DNA of 64,000 nucleotides from Streptomyces tubercidicus (GTDB taxonomy: Bacteria; Actinomycetota; Actinomycetes; Streptomycetales; Streptomycetaceae), in assembly GCF_027497495.1 (NCBI RefSeq), contig NZ_CP114205.1, forward strand, positions 8,122,001 through 8,186,000, given 5' to 3'. Every line of letters begins with the position of its first letter. Position 1 is the first letter of the stretch. The notes under the pieces were generated by a model that did no database searches, was not told where the DNA came from, and was given only the letters and a program-made list of their open reading frames with translations. Made by a program: the position numbers and the translations under genes. Below, piece after piece: positions 1 through 8,259 of this stretch.

Positions 1-663
1 TTCGGCCCGACCCTGCTGCTCGCCGCGCTCACCCTGCTCCTGCTGGTGCCACTGGCCGGCGGCCTCGGCGTGCTGGCCGCCCGGCAGGAAGGGCGGCTCG
101 CGGACCGCCTCATCAGCTCGGTGACTCTGGGGGTGTACGCGGTACCGGAGTTCGCCTTCGGAGTGCTGCTGGTGACGGTCTTCGCGCTGCGCCTGGACTG
201 GCTGCCGCCGACCGCCGTCGGCTACGGGGACGAGCTGCTGGCCCATCCCGCGGCGCTGGTCCTGCCCGTAGTGGTGCTGCTGTCCCGGCCGGTGTGCTCG
301 CTGGCGCGGCTGGTCCGCGCCGGCATGATCGAGGCGCTGGCCTCCCCGTACGTCGCCCAGGCCCGCCGCTACGGCATCCCCGGCGCGCGCATCCGCTATG
401 CGCACGCCCTCCCCAACGCCCTTGCCCCCGCCGCCCAGCAGCTCGCCCGCACGGTCGACTGGCTGCTGTGCGGTGTCATCGTCGTGGAGGCCCTGTTCGT
501 GATTCCCGGACTCGGCACGGTCCTGATGAACGCCGTGGCGGAACGCGATGTCCCCGTCATCCAGGGCCTGGCGGTCGTCTTCGGCTGTACCGCCGTCGTC
601 CTCAACCTCGCTGTGGACCTGGTCACCTACCGACTGGTGCCCCGGACGGGGGTGGCGGCATGA
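1..663 (+). CDS. ABC transporter permease, DppB/OppB type (5' end outside window)
   Basis: Inner-membrane permease of a peptide/nickel-class ABC importer. The reading frame is open from base 1, so the N-terminus lies upstream of the window. Visible are at least four hydrophobic spans and the permease-ATPase coupling (EAA) region: a stretch of Ala, Arg and Gly at about residues 115-135 of the visible part (QARRYGIPGARIRYAHALPN), which matches the family signature. The stop overlaps the next permease start as ATGA, so the two are translationally coupled, and the ATPase gene follows directly. The binding protein is not in the window and is presumably upstream. The substrate cannot be told from sequence; peptide, nickel or metallophore are all possible. 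Confidence 0.9.
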   Translation, partial: FGPTLLLAALTLLLLVPLAGGLGVLAARQEGRLADRLISSVTLGVYAVPEFAFGVLLVTVFALRLDWLPPTAVGYGDELLAHPAALVLPVVVLLSRPVCSLARLVRAGMIEALASPYVAQARRYGIPGARIRYAHALPNALAPAAQQLARTVDWLLCGVIVVEALFVIPGLGTVLMNAVAERDVPVIQGLAVVFGCTAVVLNLAVDLVTYRLVPRTGVAA

Positions 664-1661
664 GCCCCCGTACGACCTCCGGCCCGCGGCGTTTCATCCT
701 CCCCCTGCTGATCATCACCGTCCCGCTGCTCCTCGCCCTGCTCGGGCCGCTGTTCGCCGGGGATCCCGGACCACGGGCCGCCTCCTTCACCCTCGGCGGC
801 GGGCACTGGGCCGGCACCGACTTCGTCGGCCGGGACGTCTGGCGGCAGGTGCTGCTCGGCGGCCGTCCGGTGGTCCTGACCGCCCTCGCGGCGACGGCCC
901 TGGCGTACGCGGTGGCGCTCCCGCTGGGCCTCATCAGTGCGCTGACCCACCGCGGCTGGCTGGAAGAGCTGTTGATGCGGCCGCTGGATGTGCTGCTCGC
1001 CGTGCCGTCGCTGCTGTTCCTGCTGCTGGTGGCGGCGGTGCTGACGCCCGGTGCGGTCGGCCTCGCGCTGCTGGTGGCGCTGGTCAACATCCCGGACGCG
1101 GTCCGAGCGGTCCGGGCCGCCACCGCCGAAGCGGCCGCCCGGCCCGCGGTCGAGGCACTGCGGATGCAGGGGGAGAGCTGGTGGCGGACGGCCGTGGGCT
1201 ATGTCGGCCGGTCGGCCCTGCGCACCCTGGCCGCCGATGCCGGGGTCCGGCTGACCGGTGTGCTGTACCTGGTCGCCACGGCCGCCTTCCTCGGCATCGG
1301 CGCCGAACCGGACGCCGCCGACTGGGCGGTGATGGTCGACCGCAACCGCACGGGCATGTTCGTCCAGCCCTGGGCCGTCGTGCTCCCCGCCGTGCTGATC
1401 ATGGCATTGACGATGGGTACCAACCTGCTCTTCGACGCCGCGCTCACCCGGCGCGACCGGAGGCCGGGGCGGGATCGCCGCGACCGAGGGCCGGGCCCGG
1501 ATCGCCGCGACCGAGGACCGGGCCGGGACCGTCGCGACCAGAGGCCCGAACCCCCGGAGTGTGCACCGCAGTCCGGCCACCCCGCCCCCGCACCACCTCC
1601 GCCCACCGACGGCACACCCCCCGCCCCCGGACGAGACGAGAAGAGCCATCCGTGCAGCTGA
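660..1661 (+). CDS. ABC transporter permease, DppC type, with Arg/Asp/Pro-rich C-terminal tail
   Basis: Second permease of the importer, 333 residues. The ATG overlaps the stop of the upstream permease (ATGA). The first ~265 residues have the expected DppC layout: one N-terminal span, a periplasmic segment with GTDFVGRDVW (the usual GTD..GRD motif), then about five more spans. After residue ~265 the protein carries a hydrophilic tail not normal for the family, made of imperfect repeats of the type RRDRGPG(P/R)D followed by a Pro-rich end. The DNA under the repeats (about 1465-1545) is itself repetitive, so the tail probably grew by slippage or duplication. The ATPase gene starts inside the last codons. 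Confidence 0.9.
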   Translation: MSPRTTSGPRRFILPLLIITVPLLLALLGPLFAGDPGPRAASFTLGGGHWAGTDFVGRDVWRQVLLGGRPVVLTALAATALAYAVALPLGLISALTHRGWLEELLMRPLDVLLAVPSLLFLLLVAAVLTPGAVGLALLVALVNIPDAVRAVRAATAEAAARPAVEALRMQGESWWRTAVGYVGRSALRTLAADAGVRLTGVLYLVATAAFLGIGAEPDAADWAVMVDRNRTGMFVQPWAVVLPAVLIMALTMGTNLLFDAALTRRDRRPGRDRRDRGPGPDRRDRGPGRDRRDQRPEPPECAPQSGHPAPAPPPPTDGTPPAPGRDEKSHPCS

Positions 1662-3229
1662 ACGAGGCCGCTGAAGTCCAGGACCTGCGCGTCGAAATCG
1701 ACGGCCGGGCGCTCGTCGACGGAGTGACGCTGCGGGTGCCGCCCGGTCGGATCACCGCCCTGATCGGCGCCTCCGGCAGCGGCAAGACCACCACCGGACT
1801 CGCCCTGCTCCACGAGTATCCGCCCGGCGCCAGGGTGACCGGCGAGGTGCGCGTCCCCGACACCCTCGTCGGCTACGTACCGCAGCACCCCGCCACCGTC
1901 CTCAACCCCGCCCGCCCTGTCGCCACCCTCCTCCAGGACATCGCCCGCACCCAGGTACGCCATCTGCCCCGCCGCGCCCGCCGCCCCGCGATCCGGCAAC
2001 GCATCCTGCACGCGCTCGCCCAGGCCCAACTTCCCGACGGCGAAACCCTGTTGCACCGCTACCCGCACCAGCTCTCCGGCGGCCAACAACAGCGCGTCGT
2101 CCTGGCCCAGGCCCTGCTGACCGGCGCCCGTACCGTCGTCGCCGACGAACCGACCACCGGTCAGGACGCCATGACGAAGCAGCAGATCGCCGACCAGCTG
2201 GCCGCCGTGGCCCGGGAAGGCATCGCGGTACTGCTCCTGAGCCATGACCTGGAGGCCGTCCGGGCCCTGGCCGACGAGGTCCATGTCCTGCGATCCGGCC
2301 GCATCGTGGAATCCGGCACACCCGAACAGCTCTGGAGCCACCCACAGCACTCCTGGACCCGGGACCTCCTCACACCTGCCGCCGCCACCGAGCCATCAGC
2401 GAGCCCGCTCGCCCTGAGCACGGACCCCGCGCCACCGGCCGACGAAGAACCCGCCGCCGACCCGGCCGCCGCCCGCAAGGCGGTGCTACAGATACGGAAC
2501 CTGACCGCCCAACACGCCAGTTCCACCGTCCTGCACACCCCCGACGTGCAGTTCCCACCCGGCTGTTCGGCCGTCGTGGGCCGCTCCGGCAGCGGCAAGA
2601 CCACCCTCGCCCGCTGTCTCGCGGGACTCCACCGACGTTACGACGGCGAGATCCTGCTGGACGGTGTCGCGCTGCCCCGCAGCCTCCGCGACCGCACCCG
2701 CGAGCAACTGGCCGCGGTCCAGTACGTCTTCCAGGACGCCCGCGCCGCCTTCGACGAACACCGCCCGGTCCTCGACCAGGTGATGCGCAGTGCCGTACGG
2801 CTGCGCGCGGTCCCACGGACCGAGGCCCTGGCCGAGGCCGAGCGCACCCTGAGCACCCTCGGCCTGTCCGGTGACCACATACGCCGCCGGCCCACGGAGC
2901 TCTCCGGCGGTGAACTCCAGCGCGCCGCCCTGGCCCGCGCCCTGCTGGCCCGCCCCCGGGTCCTGATCTGCGATGAGATCACCTCCGGCCAGGACGCCCT
3001 CACCCGCCGCAGCCTCCGCACACTCCTCGACGACCTCGTACAGACCCACCCGGACCTGTCCCTGATCCTGATCACCCACGACCGCGACACCGCGACCCTG
3101 GCCACCCGCATCGCCGTCCTCAACGACGGCCACCTCATCGACCAGGGCCCGGCCGACGACCTGCTCACCGCCCCCCAACACCCCCTCACCGCCGCCTTGC
3201 TGCAACCGGCCCCGGACATGAAGGTCTAG
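1652..3229 (+). CDS. ABC transporter ATPase, two fused nucleotide-binding domains (DppD-DppF type)
   Basis: Cytoplasmic ATPase that would power the two upstream permeases, 525 residues. GTG start at 1652 with GAGAAG upstream; it overlaps the permease end by 10 bases. There are two complete ABC cassettes: Walker A GASGSGKTT near residue 45 and GRSGSGKTT near 311; signatures LSGGQQQR and LSGGELQR; Walker B VVADEPTTGQD and LICDEITSGQD; H-loops LSHD and ITHD. Bacteria usually encode these halves as separate DppD and DppF proteins, but fused versions are common in actinomycetes. The second Walker B ends DEITSG instead of DEPTSG, a tolerated variant. The stop shares the bases CTAG with the stop of the convergent P450 gene. 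Confidence 0.93.
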   Translation: MQLNEAAEVQDLRVEIDGRALVDGVTLRVPPGRITALIGASGSGKTTTGLALLHEYPPGARVTGEVRVPDTLVGYVPQHPATVLNPARPVATLLQDIARTQVRHLPRRARRPAIRQRILHALAQAQLPDGETLLHRYPHQLSGGQQQRVVLAQALLTGARTVVADEPTTGQDAMTKQQIADQLAAVAREGIAVLLLSHDLEAVRALADEVHVLRSGRIVESGTPEQLWSHPQHSWTRDLLTPAAATEPSASPLALSTDPAPPADEEPAADPAAARKAVLQIRNLTAQHASSTVLHTPDVQFPPGCSAVVGRSGSGKTTLARCLAGLHRRYDGEILLDGVALPRSLRDRTREQLAAVQYVFQDARAAFDEHRPVLDQVMRSAVRLRAVPRTEALAEAERTLSTLGLSGDHIRRRPTELSGGELQRAALARALLARPRVLICDEITSGQDALTRRSLRTLLDDLVQTHPDLSLILITHDRDTATLATRIAVLNDGHLIDQGPADDLLTAPQHPLTAALLQPAPDMKV

Positions 3230-4518
3230 TCCCCGGGCGCCACGTCCCCCACCCGCACCGGCAGCGACTTCAGCCCATTGATGAAGTTCGACACCAGCCG
3301 CCGCGGCGGACCGGCGACCGCAAGGGCGGGGACCAGACGGCAGGTCTCCTCGTACAGCACCCGCAGCTGCAACCGGGCGAGATGCGCGCCCAGGCAGACA
3401 TGCGGACCGTCGCCGAACGAGACATGGGGGTTGTCGGACCGGGCCAGGTCCAGCCGGTGCGGGGCGGCGAAGACCCGCTCGTCGTAATTGGCCGAACCGT
3501 GGAAGACCACGACCTTGTCTCCGGTGCGAACGGGGCGCCCCGCCAGTTCGGTGTCGTGGGCCGCGGTACGGCGAAAGCTGAGCACCGGCGGATGCCAGCG
3601 CAGCAGCTCCTCCACAGCGCTCGCCGTCCTCACGGCGCCCGCGCGCAGCCGCCGGTACGCGTCCGGATGCCGGGCCAGCGCCAACAGGCCGCCGGGGGCC
3701 GCACCGCGCACGGTGTCATTGCCCGCGATGGTCAGCAGGAAGAAGAACATCTCCAGCTCGGGCGTGGCCAATTCGGGGTCCGAGGCGAGCACCGTCATCA
3801 CATCGTCGCCCGGAGACCGCCGCTTGTGCGCGGCCAGCTCCCGTGCGAAGGCGAACATGTCCTGCAGCATTGCCGGGGAGCGCGGGTTGGCGGGCCGTCC
3901 GTCCGGGCCGGACGCGGACGGACCGGCCTCGTCCGGGTCCTGGTAGCCGATCACCCGCCGGGTCCAGTCCAGGAGCAGCCCGCGCTCGGCGGCCGGCACA
4001 CCGAGCAGATCGGCGAGGTTGAGCAGCGCGAAGTCATCGGTGACCGCGCTGACGACGTCACACACCCCGTCCCCGGCGCGTGCCGCCGCCACCGCCGCCG
4101 TCAGCAGCGCACGGGCCCGCTCGCGGATGACGGTGCCGAAGCGGTCGACCTGCCGTGGGGTGAAGGCCCGGCTGACCGAACGGCGCAGCCGACCGTGGTC
4201 CGGGGGATCCTGATTGAGCATCATGCGACGGATGAACGGCAGATCGGCAGGGTCGGGATCACGGATCTGGGTGGCGCCCAGATGCGAGGAGAAGGTACGG
4301 GCGTCCTTCAGGACCCGCACGACGTCCCGATGCCGGGTGACCGCCCAGAAGCCCGGCCCGGCGGGCCAGCCGAGCACCTCGGGCTCCTGCTGCCAGGCCA
4401 CCGGAAGCCGGTCGCGCAGGAGCCGGTACGCCGCGTGCGGCAGCCCGTCGGCGTAGCCACGCGGGTCGAAGACATCCGGGATCTCCCGCTCCCTGCCACC
4501 GACCACGGGCGCGGTCAT
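3226..4518 (-). CDS. Cytochrome P450
   Basis: Soluble heme-thiolate monooxygenase, 430 residues, of the bacterial class that needs ferredoxin and reductase supplied elsewhere. Diagnostic motifs are all present: I-helix oxygen-binding AGNDT at residues 265-269, the ExxR pair in EELLR (E304, R307), and the heme loop FGDGPHVCLGAHLA with the axial cysteine at 375. FRRTA follows the ExxR helix as expected for the meander region. It is the second gene of a two-gene unit: its ATG overlaps the stop of the upstream alpha/beta-hydrolase (ATGA), so the two enzymes probably act on the same small molecule. No ferredoxin gene is adjacent. The substrate is unknown. Confidence 0.95.
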   Translation of the reverse strand: MTAPVVGGREREIPDVFDPRGYADGLPHAAYRLLRDRLPVAWQQEPEVLGWPAGPGFWAVTRHRDVVRVLKDARTFSSHLGATQIRDPDPADLPFIRRMMLNQDPPDHGRLRRSVSRAFTPRQVDRFGTVIRERARALLTAAVAAARAGDGVCDVVSAVTDDFALLNLADLLGVPAAERGLLLDWTRRVIGYQDPDEAGPSASGPDGRPANPRSPAMLQDMFAFARELAAHKRRSPGDDVMTVLASDPELATPELEMFFFLLTIAGNDTVRGAAPGGLLALARHPDAYRRLRAGAVRTASAVEELLRWHPPVLSFRRTAAHDTELAGRPVRTGDKVVVFHGSANYDERVFAAPHRLDLARSDNPHVSFGDGPHVCLGAHLARLQLRVLYEETCRLVPALAVAGPPRRLVSNFINGLKSLPVRVGDVAPGD

Positions 4519-5303
4519 CCGGCCACCGCTCCGTCATCGTCGGCCCGCAGGAAGTCCTCCACCGCCCGGATCAGTTCCAGCGGCGTCTCATCCATGGCGT
4601 AGTGCCCCGCCGAGGGCAGCTCGACCAGTTCACTGCGGGTGTACCACCGCAGCCAGGTCTGCCGGGTCAGCTCCGCGTTGAGCGCCGGATCCAGCATGCC
4701 GGTCACCGCCAGCGCGGGTACGGCCGACCCTTCCACCTCGGCGGCGAACCCCTCCCCGGACCAGGAGTCCAGCCAGGAACGGAACGCCTTCGGATCGCTG
4801 CACTCCACCGACCGCCGCACCATCCGGTCCAGCCAGGCGGCGGGGCGCTGCCCGCCCGTGGTGAGGTCGATGATGGCGCGCCGGTTCTCCGGGATGTGCG
4901 CCGCGGAGGAGAACAGCTCCCACTGCTGCGGCGGTAGCGGCAGACCGGAGGCGGGCACCGGGGAGATCCCGACCATCCGCCGCACCCGCCGCGGCGCCGC
5001 CGCCAGCACCCGCTGGACGACGCTCGCGCCCATCGAATGCCCGACCACCGAGAACCGCTCCCACCCCAGCCGGTTGGCGAGCGCCAGCACATCGGCTGCC
5101 CCCTCCCCGGTGGTGTACGCACCGGCCGCGCCCTTCGCCTCTCCGTAGCCCCGCAGATCGACCAGCGCGTACTGGAACGCGTCCCGGTCGAGATCCGCCC
5201 GGACCGGATCGAAGGCGGACCGGTCGGCGAACCACCCGTGCACGGCAACAACCTTGTGCGATCCCGTGCCGTGCAACGTATGCGGCAGTACGAAGGAAGC
5301 CAC
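4515..5303 (-). CDS. Alpha/beta-hydrolase coupled to the P450
   Basis: Serine hydrolase of the alpha/beta fold, 262 residues from the GTG at 5303, chosen because GGAG sits 5 bases upstream; the frame stays open further upstream but that part reads as non-coding. The oxyanion strand is VHGWFADR, the nucleophile elbow is GHSMG with Ser90, and the catalytic His is in SAGHYAMDE (His234); an acid in TGMLDPAL fits the third triad position. No signal peptide is seen. It is co-translated with the P450 and could hydrolyse an ester or amide in the same pathway. Esterase, thioesterase or C-C hydrolase activity cannot be separated by sequence alone. Confidence 0.88.
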   Translation of the reverse strand: MASFVLPHTLHGTGSHKVVAVHGWFADRSAFDPVRADLDRDAFQYALVDLRGYGEAKGAAGAYTTGEGAADVLALANRLGWERFSVVGHSMGASVVQRVLAAAPRRVRRMVGISPVPASGLPLPPQQWELFSSAAHIPENRRAIIDLTTGGQRPAAWLDRMVRRSVECSDPKAFRSWLDSWSGEGFAAEVEGSAVPALAVTGMLDPALNAELTRQTWLRWYTRSELVELPSAGHYAMDETPLELIRAVEDFLRADDDGAVAG

Positions 5304-5605
5304 GCTCACTCCAACCGTGTGACGAAACCTGCCGAGACCACAAGGACGGGCCTGCCGAGGGCGACGCCCAAGTGCCTCGCGCGACCACACTGGCCGCAAC
5401 CTCCCTGCCCTGCAAGGGCGCCACGGCGCCGGTGATCCCGGGGCGCCCGGGGCGCGACCGCCGCGTGTATGTATCAGATCATCGCCCGGGTATGCCACCG
5501 GCGCATTCGGACCGCAACGGCGCGCGCCCGGCCGGAGGGAGGAATCTCTGCCCTAAACCTCCGCTTCGGCTGTCGCGTTTTCCCTCACGGCTCGTTGTCG
5601 CTCAC
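5304..5605. other. Divergent intergenic region
   Basis: About 300 bases between the minus-strand hydrolase/P450 unit and a plus-strand membrane protein, so it should carry promoters in both directions. Reading frames cross it but show no recognisable protein. No clear operator, riboswitch or terminator was seen. Confidence 0.4.
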
Positions 5606-6343
5606 GTGATTCCCTGCAGCAGCCCGACCTCGGGCATCAACAGCACCAAGAGCCCGCAGAGCGTCAGCTGGGCCGGACGTATCGCCCTGGTCGAACCCGC
5701 CCCCAGGGGGGCCCGCTACGCCCGCTATCTCGCGCCCCACTGGAAGGGCATGGGGCGCCTCGACAGCGGCAACGGCATCGGCGCCCTCCCGGCCGCGCTC
5801 CTGCTTCTGCTCGCCGCGGGCCTGCTGTTCGGCGTCGGCGGAGGAGGGGCGGCCCTGGCGCTACGAGCCGTCTGCGGCGAGCCCCATCTGCTCCGATTCT
5901 GGCTGGCCTTCGACGCCGCCACAGCCTTCGTCCTGGCCGGCTCCTACTGGCTGGTGAGCCGCTACGGCCTGCGATTCTACGACACCGAACCCACCGACAA
6001 CGAGATCTGGCGCCTGGTCACCGTCGCCAATACGGCCTGGCGCGCCTTGCCGCGCTCCCACCGCCGTATCCACCAGCCCCGGCTGCGCGCCGCCAACACC
6101 GCCGCCCGGCTGCTGCTCACCGACCACACCGATACCCGCACCCGGCAGGCCCTGGCCGCCCACACCGAACTGCTGCGCCAACTGTCCGTCACCGTGCTGC
6201 CGGACACCCCACCGCACGACCAGGCGGAGGAGGCCCTCACCGCCGCCCTCGCGCATCTGACGGACGAATGCCAGAGCCTCCGCGACAGCTCCGCCCCCAC
6301 CTCAGCCACCCCCCGCCCGTCGCTCACCGCCGCCTCGGCATAA
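5606..6343 (+). CDS. Hypothetical membrane protein with two N-terminal spans
   Basis: Not recognised as a named family. From the GTG at 5606 it would have 245 residues; an internal ATG at 5750 is the other plausible start. After the start come two hydrophobic segments (Leu/Ala/Gly-rich near residues 55-90, then a span with AFVLAGSYWLV near 100-120) and a hydrophilic, largely helical C-terminal half rich in Arg, His and Ala, with the text EIWRLVTVANTAWRALP just after the second span. This resembles small actinobacterial proteins with a membrane anchor and a cytoplasmic helical domain. It lies convergent to the sigma-factor gene, with only 17 bases between stops. Confidence 0.5.
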   Translation: MIPCSSPTSGINSTKSPQSVSWAGRIALVEPAPRGARYARYLAPHWKGMGRLDSGNGIGALPAALLLLLAAGLLFGVGGGGAALALRAVCGEPHLLRFWLAFDAATAFVLAGSYWLVSRYGLRFYDTEPTDNEIWRLVTVANTAWRALPRSHRRIHQPRLRAANTAARLLLTDHTDTRTRQALAAHTELLRQLSVTVLPDTPPHDQAEEALTAALAHLTDECQSLRDSSAPTSATPRPSLTAASA

Positions 6344-6360
6344 CGGGCCCGCGCCCCTTG

Positions 6361-7596
6361 TCACTCCCGCGAAAGCGCCTGAAGACCACGCTGCAGGAAG
6401 TGGCGTTCAGCCGAGTTGTCGGTGCGGGCGAGCGCCTTCTCGTACGCCTGGGCCGCCTCGGCGTTGCGGTGGAGGCGGCGGAGCAGGTCGGCGCGGATGG
6501 CGTGGAAGACGTGGTAGCGGTCGAGGGGGAGGCCGTCGACGAGGGTGAGCGCCGCCTCCGGTCCCTCGACCTCGGCCACCGCGACCGCCCGGTTCAGGGC
6601 CACGACCGGGCTCGGGTCGAGCACGAGCAACTGGTCGTACAGCTCACGGATCTGCCACCAGTCGGTGGCGGCCGCGGTCGGTGCGTCGCTGTGGACCGCG
6701 TTGATGGCCGCCTGAATCTGGTACGGGCCGGGCCGGTTGCGGCGCAGACACCGCCGGACCAGGGCCTGGCCTTCGGCGACCAGGGCACCGTCCCAGCGGC
6801 CCCGGTCCTGGTCGGCCAGCAGCACGAGGCCGCCGTCCGGGCCGGTACGGGCGGCACGCCGCGATTCGGTCAGCAGCATCAGGGCGAGCAGCCCCGTCAC
6901 CTCGGGCTCGTCGGGCAGCAGCTCGGCCAGCAGCCGCCCGAGCCGGATCGCCTCCCGGCACAGGTCTTCGCGGACCAGCGACTCACCCGAACTGGCCGTG
7001 TAGCCCTCGTTGAAGATGAGGTAGACCACCGCCAATACGGCCCGGAGGCGGTCCGGGAGGTCGGCGTCGGTCGGGATGCGGAAAGGGATCCCCGCATCGC
7101 GGATCTTGCCCTTGGCCCGGACGAGGCGTTGCGCCATGGTCGGCTCGGTGATGAGGAAGGCGCGGGCGATCTCCGCCGTGCTGAGCCCGCCGAGAAGCCG
7201 GAGTGTCAGCGCGACCCGGGCGGCGGGAGCGAGCGCGGGATGGCAGCAGGTGAAGATCAGGCGTAGCCGGTCGTCGCGCACGGGTCCCTCCTCGGCCGGC
7301 TCGCCGCCGGCGTGCAGCAGCGCGGCTTGTGCGTGCTTGTCATCACGGGCCGCTTCCCGGCGCAGCCGGTCCACCGCACGGTGACGGGCGGTGGTGATGA
7401 TCCACCCCACCGGGCTCGGCGGCAGCCCGGCGGACGGCCACCGCTCGACCGCGGTGGAGAAGGCGTCCTGGACCGCTTCCTCGGCGACGTCGAGGTCACC
7501 GAAGACGCGGACCAGGACGGCGACCGCACGCCCGTACTCCGCACGGAACACCCGCCCGACATCGGCTGCGGTCGCCCTCGGCATACCGGACGTCAC
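6361..7596 (-). CDS. ECF42-type RNA polymerase sigma factor with TPR-like C-terminal extension
   Basis: Sigma-70-family transcription factor, 411 residues from GTG 7596, which overlaps the stop of the upstream DGPF protein (GTGA); ATG 7584 is an alternative. Residues ~10-80 hold sigma region 2 ([16 protein letters not shown], then [17 protein letters not shown]), region 4 follows near 110-170 ([29 protein letters not shown]), and the last ~230 residues form the long helical extension seen in this group, with [16 protein letters not shown] as its landmark. Such factors have no classical anti-sigma; the extension itself is thought to control activity, and they sit beside DGPF-family genes, as here. 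Confidence 0.9.
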   Translation of the reverse strand: MTSGMPRATAADVGRVFRAEYGRAVAVLVRVFGDLDVAEEAVQDAFSTAVERWPSAGLPPSPVGWIITTARHRAVDRLRREAARDDKHAQAALLHAGGEPAEEGPVRDDRLRLIFTCCHPALAPAARVALTLRLLGGLSTAEIARAFLITEPTMAQRLVRAKGKIRDAGIPFRIPTDADLPDRLRAVLAVVYLIFNEGYTASSGESLVREDLCREAIRLGRLLAELLPDEPEVTGLLALMLLTESRRAARTGPDGGLVLLADQDRGRWDGALVAEGQALVRRCLRRNRPGPYQIQAAINAVHSDAPTAAATDWWQIRELYDQLLVLDPSPVVALNRAVAVAEVEGPEAALTLVDGLPLDRYHVFHAIRADLLRRLHRNAEAAQAYEKALARTDNSAERHFLQRGLQALSRE

Positions 7597-7946
7597 CCAC
7601 AGGACCCGTGCTGCAGCGGCCTGACCTCGATGGGGAGGGTGGTGGCGCGGGCGAGCTTGCGGCCCCATTCGAGCGCCGCGTCGAGGTCGGGCGCCTCGAT
7701 GACGCTGAACCCGCCGATGTGCTCCTTGCCCTCGATGTACGGTCCGTCCGTCATGAGCATCTCGTTGTCCTTCTGCCGCACCACGGTCGCCGTGCTCGGC
7801 GGATGCAGACCCCCGGCGAACACCCAGGCGCCGGCCGCTCTGAGCTCGGCGTTCAGTGCCTCGACGTCCCGCATGATCGGCTCCAGGAACTCCGGCGAGG
7901 GCGGGGGCCCGTCCGGCTGGTAGATGCTGAGCAGGTAATGCGCCAT
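7593..7946 (-). CDS. YCII/DGPF-family protein (partner of the ECF42 sigma factor)
   Basis: Small soluble protein of 117 residues with the ferredoxin-like YCII fold. The start MAHYLLSIY and the block [14 protein letters not shown] are the family hallmarks, with the DGP(Y/F) motif that gives the group its name. ATG 7946 has a strong GAGGAGG site upstream. It is the first gene of a two-gene operon with the sigma factor. In Streptomyces, genes of this type are known targets of ECF42 factors; the biochemical role is unknown, although related YCII proteins carry a His-Asp pair suggestive of catalysis. Confidence 0.9.
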   Translation of the reverse strand: MAHYLLSIYQPDGPPPSPEFLEPIMRDVEALNAELRAAGAWVFAGGLHPPSTATVVRQKDNEMLMTDGPYIEGKEHIGGFSVIEAPDLDAALEWGRKLARATTLPIEVRPLQHGSCG

Positions 7947-8259
7947 GGTGGCCTCCTCGGCCGTCGTTTCCGCCGGCCCCGGGCCGGCCTCTCACCCTCT
8001 ATACGAATGGCCCCCGCCGGAATCGACACCGTGACACGACCGGCCGAAGATTTTCTTGCCCGTCTCTGCGACCGGGGGCGGGCGCCGAAGACGCCCTCGG
8101 CCTGCTCCATTGGGGCAATGCCCGCCCGCACACGTTCGAAGACCGCTCCGCGGTGATACCACCTCTGGGTATGCGCCGAGCGCGCGCACCAGCTCGCGCG
8201 CGGCAGTCGTCCCCCTTCCGGCGCTGGCCACGGGAGGGGCGGGAGGCGGTGGCGGCCAA
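7947..8259. other. Divergent region upstream of the DGPF/sigma operon
   Basis: About 310 bases between the DGPF start and the AI-2E transporter. As ECF42 factors usually drive their neighbouring DGPF gene, the target promoter is expected just upstream of 7946. I could not identify its -35/-10 boxes with confidence. The region reads as very GC-rich, with no recognised gene. Confidence 0.3.
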
